Assembly (NCBI GenBank): GCA_030762895.1
Contig: CM061063.1
Coordinates: 77,621,836 to 77,685,835, forward strand
Source of the DNA: Sophora flavescens
Taxonomy: Eukaryota; Streptophyta; Magnoliopsida; Fabales; Fabaceae
Direction of reading: 5' to 3'
Length of the DNA stretch: 64,000 nucleotides
Numbering within the stretch: position 1 is the stretch's first letter; each line of letters starts with the position of its first letter. Both the position numbers and the translations under genes were made by a program. This document shows, one piece after another, positions 23,001 through 34,950 of this stretch. The notes beneath the pieces were generated by a model that did no database searches, was not told the DNA's origin, and saw only the letters and a program-made list of their open reading frames with translations.

Positions 23001-24293
23001 TGGTCGCGCTGTCGCGCACGCGCCAAAAAGCGAGCGGTTTTTAAAACTGTAGTTTAGGGCGACAACTCGGATGTCGTCTCACAAGGACTCTTGAAGTGTT
23101 ATTTATCACAAAAATCAGTTTTTTTTTTTTTGGGGGGTTGGATTGGAATGCAAATAAGAAACAAATCAAAACAAAGCAATGAAAACAGAGCAGTTGAAAA
23201 GATTATCAAATAGCTAAAGACGATTAATCCATTGTTCTCGATTTCCCAACTATCATAGGTTCATGCAAATTCCAAGCCCTAAGCAGATTCTAATCCCCTC
23301 CCGGTTGTAGCAACAATTTACAAGCGAAACCACTACTACAGATATATGTCCCTATTCTCGAATTAAGCAAACGGGGTTAAGCCCTTCGTGAACTAAGCGA
23401 ACACGAAACGTACACACGCGAATTCAGCAAACGCGATTAATTATAGGAACATAATATCACCGAAAATAAATCAATACAACACAATATACTCTTGAATTAA
23501 GCAAACAGAAATATATAGCATGGCATTGAAAAGGGAAAATCATACAAAACAGGAGATACAAGAACCTCAAGTGTAGTGGAAATCGATTACAATAGATTAA
23601 TCCTAGAAAATTAGTTCTCCATGGAAAAAAGAAAACACACAGAAAAATGTAAAAACAATGGAGAAGCCAAAAGTTCTTCCTAATCTGCCCAGACAGCTAT
23701 TTATAACATTCAAGAACTGTGCCAATTCACGAGGTGAACCTTCTCTCGCGAGGCGAATGTTATGAAGAGTCAGCAACCTTTGGCATTCTCGCGAGGCGAA
23801 GAACGGCTCGCGGGGCGAAGAATTGAAGAGTCTTCTTATTACGCGCGTTATGAACATCAGGGGCCAACCGTGATGCTTTCTGACTTCCATAATCGCGAGG
23901 CGAAGAAGTTATTCGCGAGGCAACCCCGAGAACTTGCATATTTCTGGAACAGTCATCCTTCAGGGTCGCGAGGTGAGGTGCTGTTCGCGGGGTGAACCAG
24001 AGAGGATGACTTTTTTACTGTTCTGGTGGCTTTCAGGTTCGCGAGGCGAGAAGACTCTCGCGAGGCGAATCCCCTGTTTCTTTATTCCCTCAACTTCTAC
24101 TTAACCTGAAAACAACAAAATAGCCATAAGTGCTTTATTTGACTCAAAACTGGCTAAATTAACCTAAAACTACTTTAGAGACTCAAAACCTTGCTTGAGG
24201 ACAATCTAATCTAATTCGGGTGAAAATAGGATATAATTTGCACAAAACCCTGGTCATACTAGCCATAAAACTAGATGAGCCAGAGGCTTATCA
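23001..24293 (-). repeat. Athila-B 3' LTR
   Basis: It is 1293 bp. About ten TCGCGAGGCGA-type motifs lie at 23725-24070, in pairs. It shares its start and end with the solo LTR at 4642. A T12G6 run is at 23119-23137, where the other LTR has a G run. Confidence 0.9.
23725..24072. repeat. Paired TCGCGAGGCGA motif array in the Athila-B LTR
   Basis: Motifs such as CTCGCGAGGCGAA, CTCGCGGGGCGAAG, ATCGCGAGGCGAAG and TTCGCGAGGCGAG recur about ten times in 350 bp, usually as two copies 15-35 bp apart. TCGCGA is a palindrome and CpG-rich. The array is repeated at 32025-32372. Confidence 0.8.
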
Positions 24294-25765
24294 AAATACC
24301 CCAAACTTAAACTTTGCTTGTCCCCAAGCAAACTAAAACTCAAAAATCAAAAAGACTCAAGACCTGGCAAGCTTAAAAGATTCAATCAACCTTGCACAAA
24401 TTCAAGCAGTTTCATCAAAACAGTTTCTTCAATGTCCCCCCCTTCAACAAAGCAATCCCCACAATCATTCATTCTAAACAATTAAGAATTTTATCATTCA
24501 AACAATCATTAATCTAAGCAAGGGATCCAAGTTACACACAAAAGGGAGATCACCAAATTCAAACAACTGCCTTCCTCTCAAGGGCATTTAGTGTTCACTC
24601 ATTCGCTCAGTTTGTGTCAGGCTAACAATATTTCACTCAATTTCACTTTCAAGAGCACTTCCCATAAATTTGATTTTCATCTCAAAATGATTCCCACAGA
24701 AAACATGCATGCAACATCAAAAGGTCTTTTATGGGTTGTAATGGGGCCTGGCTAAGGGTAGGATATACAAGGGTACTAGGCTGAAGACCCTAGGAACTAA
24801 GAGAGCATGAAACACTTCAAAACATTGAAATTCCACTCAAGTTCCTTTTCTCATTCATCTTTTCAATTGCCTTGGGTGACTACAGCCTCTTTTATTTCAA
24901 TATCCTTTTTGAAATTTTTGTACTTTTTATTTCTTTTTTTTTTCTTTTTTTTCAATTTTTTTTTCTTCTACAAGCCTTTGGCTCCAACCTTTTTATTGTA
25001 TTTTTTTTTCTCAATCCCAAACAACATATTATACCTTGTAGCCACCCCAAACTTAGTTTCTTGCACCCTTTCTCTTTCTAAGATTCCATGCTCTCCTAAT
25101 CCTAAGATCGGGTTAACATGGTTTTCCAGATTTTTTTGGGCTTATAACATTAGGTTATCAAGAATTAACAGGCTAATCAGGCTCAATGGGGCTAACTAGG
25201 GAACATGAATTATGGATGGTTATTTTAGGCTAAGTAGTTATTTACAAAGAAAATGCCTAAATCATTTGCTACACACACATAAACATGCAAACCATAAAGG
25301 GATTCAAGCAAATTCAGGAAAGTGCAACTTGAAAGTGATTTCACACAGTTTAAAACATGTTGGAGGCTCAAAACCTCACCTGGACATTCATGCAAATTGT
25401 TTGACAGAGATTCTATCCCTAGTGTGTGCTTCCTATCACCCCAAACTTATCATAAATCATGCCATCATAACAAAATCTCAAAGTTCAGTTTTCAATTTCA
25501 CATGGGGATCACTTTTCAAAAACAAAAATTTTTTCAGCCTAGGGGGAATCATCACATCAATCATGCAATCAATCTGTGCAAAATCAATCAAATTCAATCA
25601 AGCTCACCGACTCAAGACTCACACAATTTATTCAAGAGCTAAAAGAAAGACAAGACAAAACAAAACTACAACTAGTTCCCTCCCCCACACTTAAAACATA
25701 CATTGTCCCCAATGAACAACATAACTATAAAATCAAAGTGAGGGAAAGGAAAGGGTACTCCCTGA
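24294..25765 (-). other. Athila-B purine tract and non-coding 3' internal region
   Basis: The tract AAGTTTGGGGTATTTT (minus strand) adjoins the LTR. About 1.45 kb with no sustained reading frame follows. It aligns with 8642-10340 of Athila-A, including a T-rich run at 24900-25015. Confidence 0.65.
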
Positions 25766-26983
25766 TCAAGTGTCAGTGTAGGTGGGAGCTTCCAAGGAGA
25801 GCTCCTCAACATTAGTATCCACAGGAACACCAGCATCCACACCATGGAATGGCTTCAACCTCTGCCCGTTAACCTTGAAGGTCTTGTTGGTACCTGCACT
25901 TTTAATCTCTACTGCACCATAAGGAAAAACATTAATAACAACAAAGGGGCCATCCCATTTGGACCTAAGTTTCCCAGCCATCAATTTTCAAGGGGAATTA
26001 AACGAAGAAGACTTTACGGCCCACAAAAAAATTCTTTTCTAGCAATCATCTTATCATGAAAATGTTTTGTTTTTTCTTTATAAATCCTGGAGCTTTCATA
26101 GGCTTCTAGCCTAAGCTCCTCAAGTTGCTGCAACTGTAGTTTCCTTTCAACACCAGCTTTCTTCATGTCCATGTTACAGACTTGATCGCCCAATATGCAC
26201 GGTGCTCAACTTCCACAGGAGATGACATGCCTTACCAAATACAAGCCGAAAGGGGGACATTCCTATAGGCGTCTTGAAAGCAGTCCTCTGAGCCCACAGT
26301 GCGTCTTCCAGACAGCGGCTCCATTCCTTTCTGTTCGGCTGTACCATCTTCTCTAGAATCTGCTTGATCTCCCTGTTTGATATTTCAGTCTGGCCATTGG
26401 TCTGGGGATGGTAAGCAGTGGAAACTCTATGCACAACTCCATATTTCCTGAGTAAGGCTTCCATGGTTATTCGGTTGCGAAGTGAGTGCCCACAGTCAGC
26501 GATGGTAGCCTTAGGTATGCCAAACCTGCAAAAAATGTTGGACCTAACAAATTTGGAAACAACTTTAGCATCGTTAGTCCTAGTGGGGATTGCTTCCACC
26601 CACTTTGAAACATAGTCAACAGCCAAAAGAATATATACAAAACCAAAAGAAGCAGGGAAATGACCCATGAAATCAATCCCCCACACATCAAAAACCTCAC
26701 AAAAAAGCATGGGCTGCTGAGGCATCTCACTCCTACGAGTGATGGCAGGGCCTGTTATTTGACATTCCTTACAATTCCTGTAGACCTCATAGGCATCTCT
26801 AAAAATTATGGGCCAGTAGAACCCAGAATCAAGGACTTTTCTTGTCGTCCTCTGTGGTCCAAAGTGTCCTCCAACTTGAGAGGCATGTGAAAAGTGCAAG
26901 ATGGACTCTGTCTCATGATCGGGGACACACCTCCGAATCACCTGATCACTGCAAAACTTCCAAAGGTACAGATCATCCCACAC
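25766..26983 (-). pseudogene. Athila-B integrase
   Basis: The main frame (26174-26983) begins before the HHCC finger (HFSHASQVGGHFGP, CKECQ). It continues with FDVWGIDFMGHFPASFG, VDYVSKWVEAIPTRTND, VHRVSTAYHPQTNGQTE and TPIGMSPFRLVFGKACHL. It then loses frame. The chromatin-distal tail is read separately at 25766-25984 (KLRSKWDGPFVVINVFPYG, FKVNGQRLKPFHG). It inserts element DNA in intact relatives. Frameshifts near 26000-26200 break the C-terminus. Confidence 0.88.
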
Positions 26984-28230
26984 ATAGTACTTTGCATCGC
27001 TCTTGAGCTTGTGGAACTTGGATCTACTTGTACTGCGGGAACAACACCAGCAACAAGAAAGTTAACTATGTCAGCAAACCAGGGTGTTACCCCATACAGA
27101 TGTAGAAGTCGCTCATCAGGAAAATCATCTTGGATGGGAGAAGGATCCTCATCCCTTGCTATTCGGCTCAAGTGACCGGCTACCAAATTTTCAACTCCAC
27201 TCTTGTCTTTTATCTCCACATTGAATTCTTGGAGCAAAAGCATCCACCGGATCAGTCTTGGCTTAGCTTCTGGTTTCTTTAACAGGTATTTCAGAGCTGC
27301 ATGGTCAGTGAAAACAATAACTTTTGAACCTAGCAAATAAGACCTAAATTTATCAAGTGCAAACACAACAACTAGCAGTTCTTTCTCAGTGGTGGTGTAA
27401 TTGGATTGTGCAGCATCTAATGTCCTAGAAGCATAATGAATTACATGGGCATCCTTGCCCATCCTTTGTGCCAGAACCGCTCCCACAGCAAAATTGGAAG
27501 CATCACACATGAGTTCAAAAGGGAGTGTCCTGTCTGGGGGCTGGATGATGGTGGTAGAGGTCAATGCTCTTTTCAGGTAGTCAAATGCCTTCTTGCAATT
27601 TTCATCAAAATGGAACATGGCATCATTCTTCAGCAGGTTTGACAAGGGCAGAGCTATCTTGCTGAAGTCCTTAATAAAGCGCCTGTAGAAACCTGCATGG
27701 CCAAGAAAAGAACGGATCTCGCGTATGCAAGATGGGTAAGGCAATGAAGAAATCACATCAATTTTTGCAGGATCTACTGAAATACCCTCTTTAGAAATAA
27801 CATGACCCAAAACAATCCCATGTTCTACCATAAAGTGACATTTTTCATAGTTCAAAATCAGATCAGTCTCAATGCATCTTTGTAGAACTAAACTCAGACT
27901 ATGCAGGCATGCATCAAATGAAGAGCCATATACAGTGAAGTCATCCATGAACACCTCCATGCAATTTTCAATGAATTCAGTAAAAATGCTAAGCATGCAT
28001 CTTTGGAAGGTGCTAGGAGCATTACAAAGGCCAAATGGCATCCTCCTATAGGCAAACGTCTGGAAGGGGCACGTAAAAGTGGTCTTTTCTCGATCCTCGG
28101 GGCAATATGGATCTGGAAATACCCGGAAAAGCCATCAAGAAAACAGTAATGGGATTTCCGGGCAGCCGATCAAGATCTCGATCTATGAGCGGCAAAGGAA
28201 AGTGATCCTTTACGGTGTCCTGGTTCAACT
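26938..28230 (-). pseudogene. Athila-B reverse transcriptase and RNase H (frameshifted)
   Basis: The 26938-28041 frame starts within RT at MPFGLCNAPSTFQRCM. It contains the catalytic VFMDDFTVYG, then RNase H (ELMCDASNFAVGAVLAQR, TTEKELLVVVFALDK). The N-terminal half of RT (MNQDTVKDHFPLPLID and neighbours) lies upstream in other frames at 28046-28470. At least two frameshifts separate the pieces. Confidence 0.88.
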
Positions 28231-28469
28231 TCCTATAATCTATCTGAGACTACTTGACTATTCGGACTCTAGTAGGTACAAGCTCATTATTATCATTTCT
28301 AACTCTTTGTGAGACCGGACTTCTTGGGTACAACTTGCATAGGACTTACCCAAGTACTATCGGAGATGGGGTATATAATACCGCTTGCAGAAGTTTAGTC
28401 ACCTCCTTCTTCACCACATCCAGAATCAATGGGTTTAGCGCCTTTGGGCTGCTGCCTTACCTTCTTGGT

Positions 28470-29978
28470 TTAGCCCCATCCTCCAATAGAATTCTCGTGC
28501 ATACATCTGGAGGGGCTAATTCCTGGAATGTCAGCTAAGGTCCACCCAATAGCCTTCTTGTGCTTCTTCAGAACCTCCAATAGTTTTTCTTCCTGGTCAG
28601 AGTCAAGGCTGGAGGAAATGATGACTGGATGTTTTTCATTCGTCTCCAGGTAGGCATACTTCAGGTTCCCAGGAAGTGGCTTGAGCTCTAGGGAGGGTGG
28701 CTGCTCAACGGATGGTACATTAGGAGTAGCCATGATGTCAAGGACTTCTGCTGAACAGACAGCTTCACTCTCACTATCACTATCACCCTGCAAAGTTGAA
28801 TCAAGAAACTCAGCACAAACAGCACACGGGTTAGTGTCAGTACAGTTAGTACATGAATATAAATCATCAAACCCAGAAATAAAAGGAAAATCAGGAACAA
28901 GGTCCTCGTGGGTATCATCAATAAGCTCAGAAAGCAACTCTAATTGGAAAACAGAGTGTTCCTCCAATGGGTGTTTCATAGCATCAAAGATGTTGAACTT
29001 TGCCACAATATCACCAAACTCCATAGACATGGTCCCATCATTCACATCAATTTTAGTCTTAGCTGTCTTCATGAATGGTCTACCCAAGATTATTGGTGAT
29101 CTACTGGAATTTGTCTCTCCTGCCATGTCTAGGATGTAGAAGTCAGCAGGGAAAATCAGCTCATCAACTTGTACCAGCACATCTTCTACCATTCCCATGG
29201 GGCGGCCACTGGTCCTGTTGGCCAACTGGATGGTGAGACCTAAATACTGCAAAGGCCCAAGATCAAGGTTATTGAAAATAGAAGTGGGCATGACATTTAT
29301 GGAGGCTCCTAAATCCAGCATGCAATTTTCAAATCTTCTATCCCCAATAGTGCATGGAATAGTAAATGTGCCCGGATCCTTGCACTTTTGTGGTAGTGCC
29401 TGAGTAGGTGCTAAAACAGCAACTCTTTCTGGTGCATGATTAGACTGGATAAGAGCTGAAACATTTCTTCCCAAATAAACTCTCTCATTATTCTTCAACC
29501 TTCTCTTGTTGGTGCATAGATCCTTTAGATATTTTGCATACTTAGGCACCTGCTTGATCACATCTAGAAGGGGAATATTCACAGCTACCTTTCTGAACAC
29601 ATCTAAAATCTCCCTCTCCTTGTCTTCACCACCAATCTTCTTATTTTTCTGAACTCTGTGTGGGAAGGGGATTGGTGGTATGTATACCTTCTCAACTTCA
29701 ACATCAACAGTAGGCTCAGGAGTTACCTGAACAGTGTCTTCATCTTTTCCAGAGGCTGCCTCAACAACTTTTCCAGATCTCAGAGAAATGGCACTCACAT
29801 TAGGATTGGAGACATTGGGATTTATCACTGTTTGTGCAGGCAGTTGACTTGTTCTTTGAGTTTGCTGTATGTTATTTATGGAGGAGGCCAGTTGTCCAAC
29901 CTGTGTCTCTAAATTTTGAATGCTGGCATCACGTTGGCTAGCGTCTTTTGTATTCCTGTGAGGCCTGGAGCTGTCCAA
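28470..29978 (-). pseudogene. Athila-B gag C-terminal region and aspartic protease
   Basis: A 502-codon frame. It has a Gln-rich segment (QNLETQVGQLASSINNIQQ), a linker (VPPIPFPHRVQKNKK-like), KYAKYLKDLCTNKRRLK, the protease motif MLDLGASINVMP near codon 225, and SSRSPIILGRPFMKTAKTK. A Cys-rich acidic stretch follows (CTNCTDTNPCAVCAE). It leads into the RT N terminus and ends at a frameshift at 28470. Confidence 0.88.
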
Positions 29979-30216
29979 TTTGTGCAGTTATTTGTGAAGT
30001 CATTTGTTTGAACAGGTCCTCTAGTGAAGGTCCGGAAGGTGCAGAAGTGGTCACTTGAGGAGGATTCTGAGGTGCCATCGGTTGTTGTTGGGATGAGTTC
30101 CCATACCGAAGATTAGGATGATTCCTCCAGTTTGGATGGTACCTATTTGTGGAGAGGTCTGGAGTGCTGTACCGGTTCTGGTTATTGCCTTGATTATAGG
30201 GATGGACTGCATAAGC

Positions 30217-31173
30217 CTAAGACATATCAGTGACGAACTCTTCCTTCGGGATGGGGCATGCATCATACGGGTGCTCAGGAGAGTTGCACATGCTACACAA
30301 CCTTGCAGGCTGAACCCTATCTATTGCCAATTGCCTTACAAAAGAAGTGAGCTCATCCATTCTATTTTCAAGGGCCTGGTTGGAAGAGGAACTATGGACC
30401 TCATGCACACCTCTTGTCTCAACAGAATTTCTCCTGGTAGTAAACTGCAGGGAATTCAGTGACATATTCTCAATGAGTTGCTTGGCAGCAGCTGGGGTCT
30501 TATCAACAAGTGCTCCCCCACTAGCAGCATCCAAAAGATTCCTATCCATCGGCAGTAACCCTTCATAAAAATACTGGATAAGAAGCTGTTCAGAAATCTG
30601 ATGCTGGGGGCAACTGGATACCAAATGCTTGAACCTTTCCCAATATTCAGCTAACGACTCATTTCCTTGCCTGATGCCACATATTTCCTTCCTTATTGAC
30701 GCAGCTCTGGAAGCAGGAAAATATCTCTCTAAGAAAACCCTCTTCAAATCATTCCAGGTGGTGATAGAGTTTGGTTCAAGATATAACATCCAATCCTTTG
30801 CAGCTCCCTGGAGTGAGAACGAAAAAGCTTTCAGCTTGATCCTATCCTCAGTTACTCCCTCTGATCTCGAGGTTGTGGAGCAGACAACTTGGAATTCCTT
30901 CAAGTGCTTGTGTGGATCCTCACCTGCAAGACCATTAAACTTTGGCAACAAGTTAATGAAACCAGATTTTAATTCAAAAGGAGTATCAGCACCAGGATAT
31001 GCAATACACAAGCCATTGTAATTTACATCAGGGGCAGCAAGCTGTCTTAATGTCCTTTGGTCACCCATGTTTTCAAAAACAGTTTTAGAATTAGAATGAC
31101 CACTAGTGCTGGCCCGAATTTCTCTACGGCGTGTGTGCAGTGTTCTTTCAATTTCAGGATCAAAATCACACAA
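30217..31173 (-). pseudogene. Athila-B gag, nearly complete
   Basis: A 318-codon frame with MGDQRTLRQLAAPDVNYN, then a Retrotrans_gag core (LLPKFNGLAGEDPHKHLKEF, GAAKDWMLYLEPNSITTW, ERYFPASRAASIRKEI, SLAEYWERFKHLVSSCPQ) and LLDAASGGALVDKTPAAAK. A Cys-rich end (CSMCNSPEHPYDACP) is a single diverged knuckle. Gag would form the particle. The frame ends near 30217, and the link to the protease frame is interrupted, so the polyprotein is not continuous. Confidence 0.88.
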
Positions 31174-31271
31174 TTCAGGGAAATTAGACCTAGTAGCCAG
31201 ACCAATTCAAAACAAAAATGAAAATAAAAGAAAGAAAAGAAAAATAAAATGTGAAGAATAACAAACAAGAG

Positions 31272-31294
31272 TCCCCGGCAACGGCGCCAATTTT
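31272..31294 (-). promoter_or_regulatory. Athila-B primer-binding site
   Basis: On the minus strand, TTGGCGCCGTTGCCGGGGAC begins just inside the 5' LTR. This is the usual Athila-type primer site. Confidence 0.9.
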
Positions 31295-32595
31295 TGGTCG
31301 CGCTGTCGCGCACGCGCCAAAAAGCGAGCGGTTTTTAAAACTGTAGTTTAGGGCGACAACTCGGATGTCGTCTCACAAGGACTCTTGAAGTGTTATTTAT
31401 CACAAAAATCAGTTTTGGGGGGGGGGGGGGGGGGGGGGGTTGGATTGGAATGCAAATAAGAAACAAAGCAAAACAAAGCAATGAAAACAGAGCAGTTGAA
31501 AAGATTATCAAATAGCTAAAGACGATTAATCCATTGTTATCGATTTCCCAACTATCATAGGTTCATGCAAATTCCAAGCCCTAAGCAGATTCTAATCCCC
31601 TCCCGGTTGTAGCAACAATTTACAAGCGAAACCACTACTACAGATATATGTCCCTATTCCCGAATTAAGCAAACGGGGTTAAGCCCTTCGTGAACTAAGC
31701 GAACACGAAACGTACACATGCGAATTAAGCAAACGCGATTAATTATAGGAAAATAATATAACATAAAATAATTCAATACTACACAATATACTCCTGAATT
31801 AAGAACAAATAAATATATAGAATGTCATTGAAAAGTGAAAATCATACATAACAGTAGATACAAGAACCTCAAGTGTAGTGGAAATCGATTACAATAGATT
31901 AATCCTAGAAAATTAGTTCTCCATGGAAAAAAGAAAACACACAGACAAATGTAAAAACAATGGAGAAGCCAAAAGTTCTTCCTAATCTGCCCAGACAGCT
32001 ATTTATAACATTCAAGAATTGTGCCAATTCGCGAGGCGAACCTTCTCTCGCGAGGCGAATGTTATGAAGAGTCAGAAACCTTTGGCATTCTCGTGAGGCG
32101 AAGAACGGCTCGCGGGGCGAAGAATTGAAGAGTCTTCTTATTACGCCCGTTATGAACATCAGGGGCCAACCGTGATGCTTTCTGACTTCCATAATCGCGA
32201 GGCGAAGAAGTTATTCGCGAGGCGACCCCGAGAACTTGCATATTTCTGGAACAGTCATCCTTCAGGGTCGCGAGGCGAGGTGCTGTTCGCGGGGCGAACC
32301 AGAGAGGATGACTTTTTTACTGTTCTGGTGGCTTTCAGGTTCGTGAGGCGAGAAGACTCTCGCGAGGCGAATCCCCTGTTTCTTTATTCCCTCAACTTCT
32401 ACTTAACCTGAAAACAACAAAATAGCCATAAGTGCTTTATTTGACTCAAAACTGGCTAAATTAACCTAAAACTACTTTAGAGACTCAAAACCTTGCTTGA
32501 GGACAATCTAATCTAATTCGGGTGAAAATAGGATAAAATTTGCACAAAACCCTGGTCATACTAGCCATAAAACTATATGAGCCAGAGGCTTATCA
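31295..32595 (-). repeat. Athila-B 5' LTR
   Basis: It is 1301 bp and near identical to 23001-24293. Exceptions are a 23-G run at 31417-31439 and a cluster of mismatches at 31755-31860. It carries the same TCGCGAGGCGA array at 32025-32372. Confidence 0.9.
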
Positions 32596-32600
32596 TTCTT

Positions 32601-33050
32601 CTAATTAACTGTGTGATACCTAAAACTGGTTCTAGGGATCATGTGAGTAAGATAGAAAAATTTACTATCTACCACTTAGTCCAAAGAATCAAGATAGATA
32701 TCATAGATTTAATTTTTGGACACATGCTGAAAATTGTTAAAGGGAAGTGCAAGGGTGGATATCCCTATGGCATGCTTCTGACAAGAATCTTCAGAGCCAA
32801 CTCTGTGAACAACATGTCACAAGCTTTTCATACTGATCTCCGCATAAAGACAACTTCAAAGACCGTGTCTTTGATGAAAATTCAACTTCAACCAATTGCA
32901 GAATCTTCAACTGTTGAAGCATCTTCCTCTACTGCACCTGCTAGTGAAAGACTGAGCATTCCAGTAGTTAAGGCTGAACCTTTGAGGAACCTGTTGAAGA
33001 AGAAAGGTCTCTACTTCAAAGGAAGAAGAGGAAAGTTACTCTCTCAATAG
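32601..33050 (+). pseudogene. SIRE third ORF (env-like), plant transposon-protein domain
   Basis: The ORF resumes after the Athila-B duplication: VIPKTGSRDHVSKIEKFTIY, RIKIDIIDLIFGHMLKIV and GGYPYGMLLTRIF. This pattern (a conserved helix-rich segment ending YGMLLTRIF) resembles the putative plant transposon protein domain found in many SIRE/Maximus ORFs. It is an alpha-rich domain with no proven biochemical role. A stop occurs at about 33048. Confidence 0.7.
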
Positions 33051-34506
33051 TTGAAGCTTCTATGTTTCAAGATGGTGCTGATGTCTCTCAGGTTGTTGAG
33101 CCTATTGCTGAATCCTCTGAGCAAGTTGTTGCTTCTACTCCTACTGCACCCAGTTTAACAAAAGTCTTCAAGAGGAAGAGAGCAGTGCAAGCTGAGGGGG
33201 AGTCTCAATCAGAAGAGACAGTGATCCATAAAAAAAAAAGAGGACCACTGTGACAAGAAGGAAATTGGTATTACCTTCTACTCCATCACCATCACCCCCA
33301 CCTCAAAGAGAATCCTCATTTCAACCTCAACCAACAGCCACAACCATCATCACCATTGCCATTGTCTCTACAAAGAGCACCAACACTACCACTACAAAGA
33401 ACACCATCACCTCAACCACAACAAAACACCCCTACTCCACCTTCTTCACCAAAAATTCCAACTCCTTCACACACATCACCCATCCATCACTCTTCTAAAC
33501 CTAATCCTACCATATCAGAAACTCACATGTCTGATACTTCCACACCACAAACATCTCACCATTCTGACATTCTTCTCATTAAGGATGTCAATGACTTTGA
33601 TTATTTTGACAATCCCACTTCTCCACCTTCACCCAAAATACAAGCCCCTGATTACATCAGAAACCAGAACCAAGTCCCTCTGAGAATAATCTTTCCATAT
33701 TTATTCTCTAAAACAAGACACAACCCACTCCCTTTAGCCACTTTACCTCCATATCACCTATCTTCCAGAACCACTCCCTTCTCTATCACAGATGAGTCTT
33801 GCTAAAATTTTCTCAACATCAAAGACTTGGATGTCATTGCTTCACTTGAAGGTGAAAGGCGACTTGTTAAGCTTGCCGGAAAACAAAAACCGATAAACAA
33901 ATGGCTCTTCAATCCTCATATCTTCATGAGACCCTCACTGAGCTCAAAGTAATGCTTGACTCCATGGCCTTGAAAGGAAAGCAAAAGGTCATTGACTTGC
34001 CTGGAGATCAACAATTATGTTTGATCAAGCTCAATGACAACAAGTGCAAATCCAAACTGAGGTTGTTCACCACAGCGACCCATCACAAGTTTTTAAAAGT
34101 CAGAGACATCTACTAGAGACGTGGCTCTAGCTCTGGAGTATCTGAAGAAGACAAGAAAACAATTCTAACCAGAGGTAGCCAAGCCTATGCTCTCTATCCT
34201 TTTTCCTCTTCAATTTTTACAATCAATGTTTTTCCAGACTCTCAGCCTGAGGACCACATTATCATTGAAGAATTACCTCCTACTCCTCCTTCTAATCCAC
34301 CTCATCCATCGCATCTGCAACTGCAATGGCTACAACAGATTCTACTACTGTAGTTGCTTATGATCCTGCTGCCCATCAGAGGCTAGATGAAATGTCTTCA
34401 AGTTTGCAGACTGTCATTCAAAGACAAGATGAAGCAATTGCTCAGCAAGCTGTATTTCAAGCTCAGATGTCAGCTCAGCAGCAAGCAATGCAGAAGATGA
34501 TGTAAG
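33051..34506 (+). pseudogene. SIRE third ORF, proline-rich and coiled-coil tail (broken)
   Basis: Several short frames encode a Pro/Thr/Ser-rich low-complexity region (33250-33500; PSPPPQRESSFQPQPT), a region with DFDYFDNPTSPPSPK, then a Gln/Ala-rich likely coiled coil (about 34370-34500; MSSSLQTVIQRQDEAIAQQ) ending at TAA near 34503. Family members have one long ORF here. At least four stops or frameshifts are present. The conserved domain is upstream. Confidence 0.6.
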
Positions 34507-34938
34507 CTTTCTTCAAAAGCCAATGAGGCCCTAGTTCTTAGATCTTAGGACTTGGTCTGTTTTATTTTCACTTGAGTCATGTAATGTACTAGTCAATGAT
34601 GTCTATCACTTGTAACACTTCTGACTCTGATTATATGAAATGAATTGTTTTTTGGCATTGCTTTTGGCTATCTGTCTTAATATATCTGTCTTACTTACTT
34701 TTTGATTGATGCCAAAAGGGGGAGGAAAATAGAAAATATAATAGAAAAAAAAGAAAATTAGTTCTGACTTTGTGTTTTTCTGTTTCAAAAGTTATGGTTG
34801 CTCTGATACAATTTGCTCTAAATATTTGTTTATCTGATGCATAAACTAAGGGGGAGCATTAAAAATTATATCTTCTAAAATTTCTCTTATTGCCTTTTGG
34901 TATTCAATAAAATCAGAAAAATTATTTGTCATCATCAA
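34507..34938 (+). other. SIRE 3' untranslated region
   Basis: No open frame. The stretch contains repeats of GCCAAAAGGGGGAGG, ACTAAGGGGGAGCATT and AAAAAGGGGGAGAACG type, that is, several purine tracts before the real one next to the 3' LTR. Confidence 0.6.
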
Positions 34939-34950
34939 AAAGGGGGAGAA
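34939..34950 (+). promoter_or_regulatory. SIRE polypurine tract
   Basis: AAAGGGGGAGAA ends at the 3' LTR start (34951). It is the expected plus-strand primer for Copia elements. Two more GGGGGAG tracts upstream may act as extra primers. Confidence 0.8.

Larger units (their letters stand above)
23001..32595 (-). mobile_element. Athila-type Ty3 retrotransposon B, full length
   Basis: It is 9595 bp with LTRs at 23001-24293 and 31295-32595. Its primer site is at the right and its purine tract at the left, so it is on the minus strand. It has the same gag-pro-pol organisation as Athila-A but different LTR ends (TGGTCGCGCTGTCGCG). The reading frames are longer than in A, and the LTRs are nearly identical outside one noisy patch. 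This suggests the younger of the two insertions. It still has frameshifts in RT. Confidence 0.9.

Noticed and set aside
33250..33805. A separate proline-rich cell-wall protein gene
   Set aside because: It lies inside the SIRE third ORF, between the conserved domain and the purine tract, with no start, signal peptide or stop of its own.
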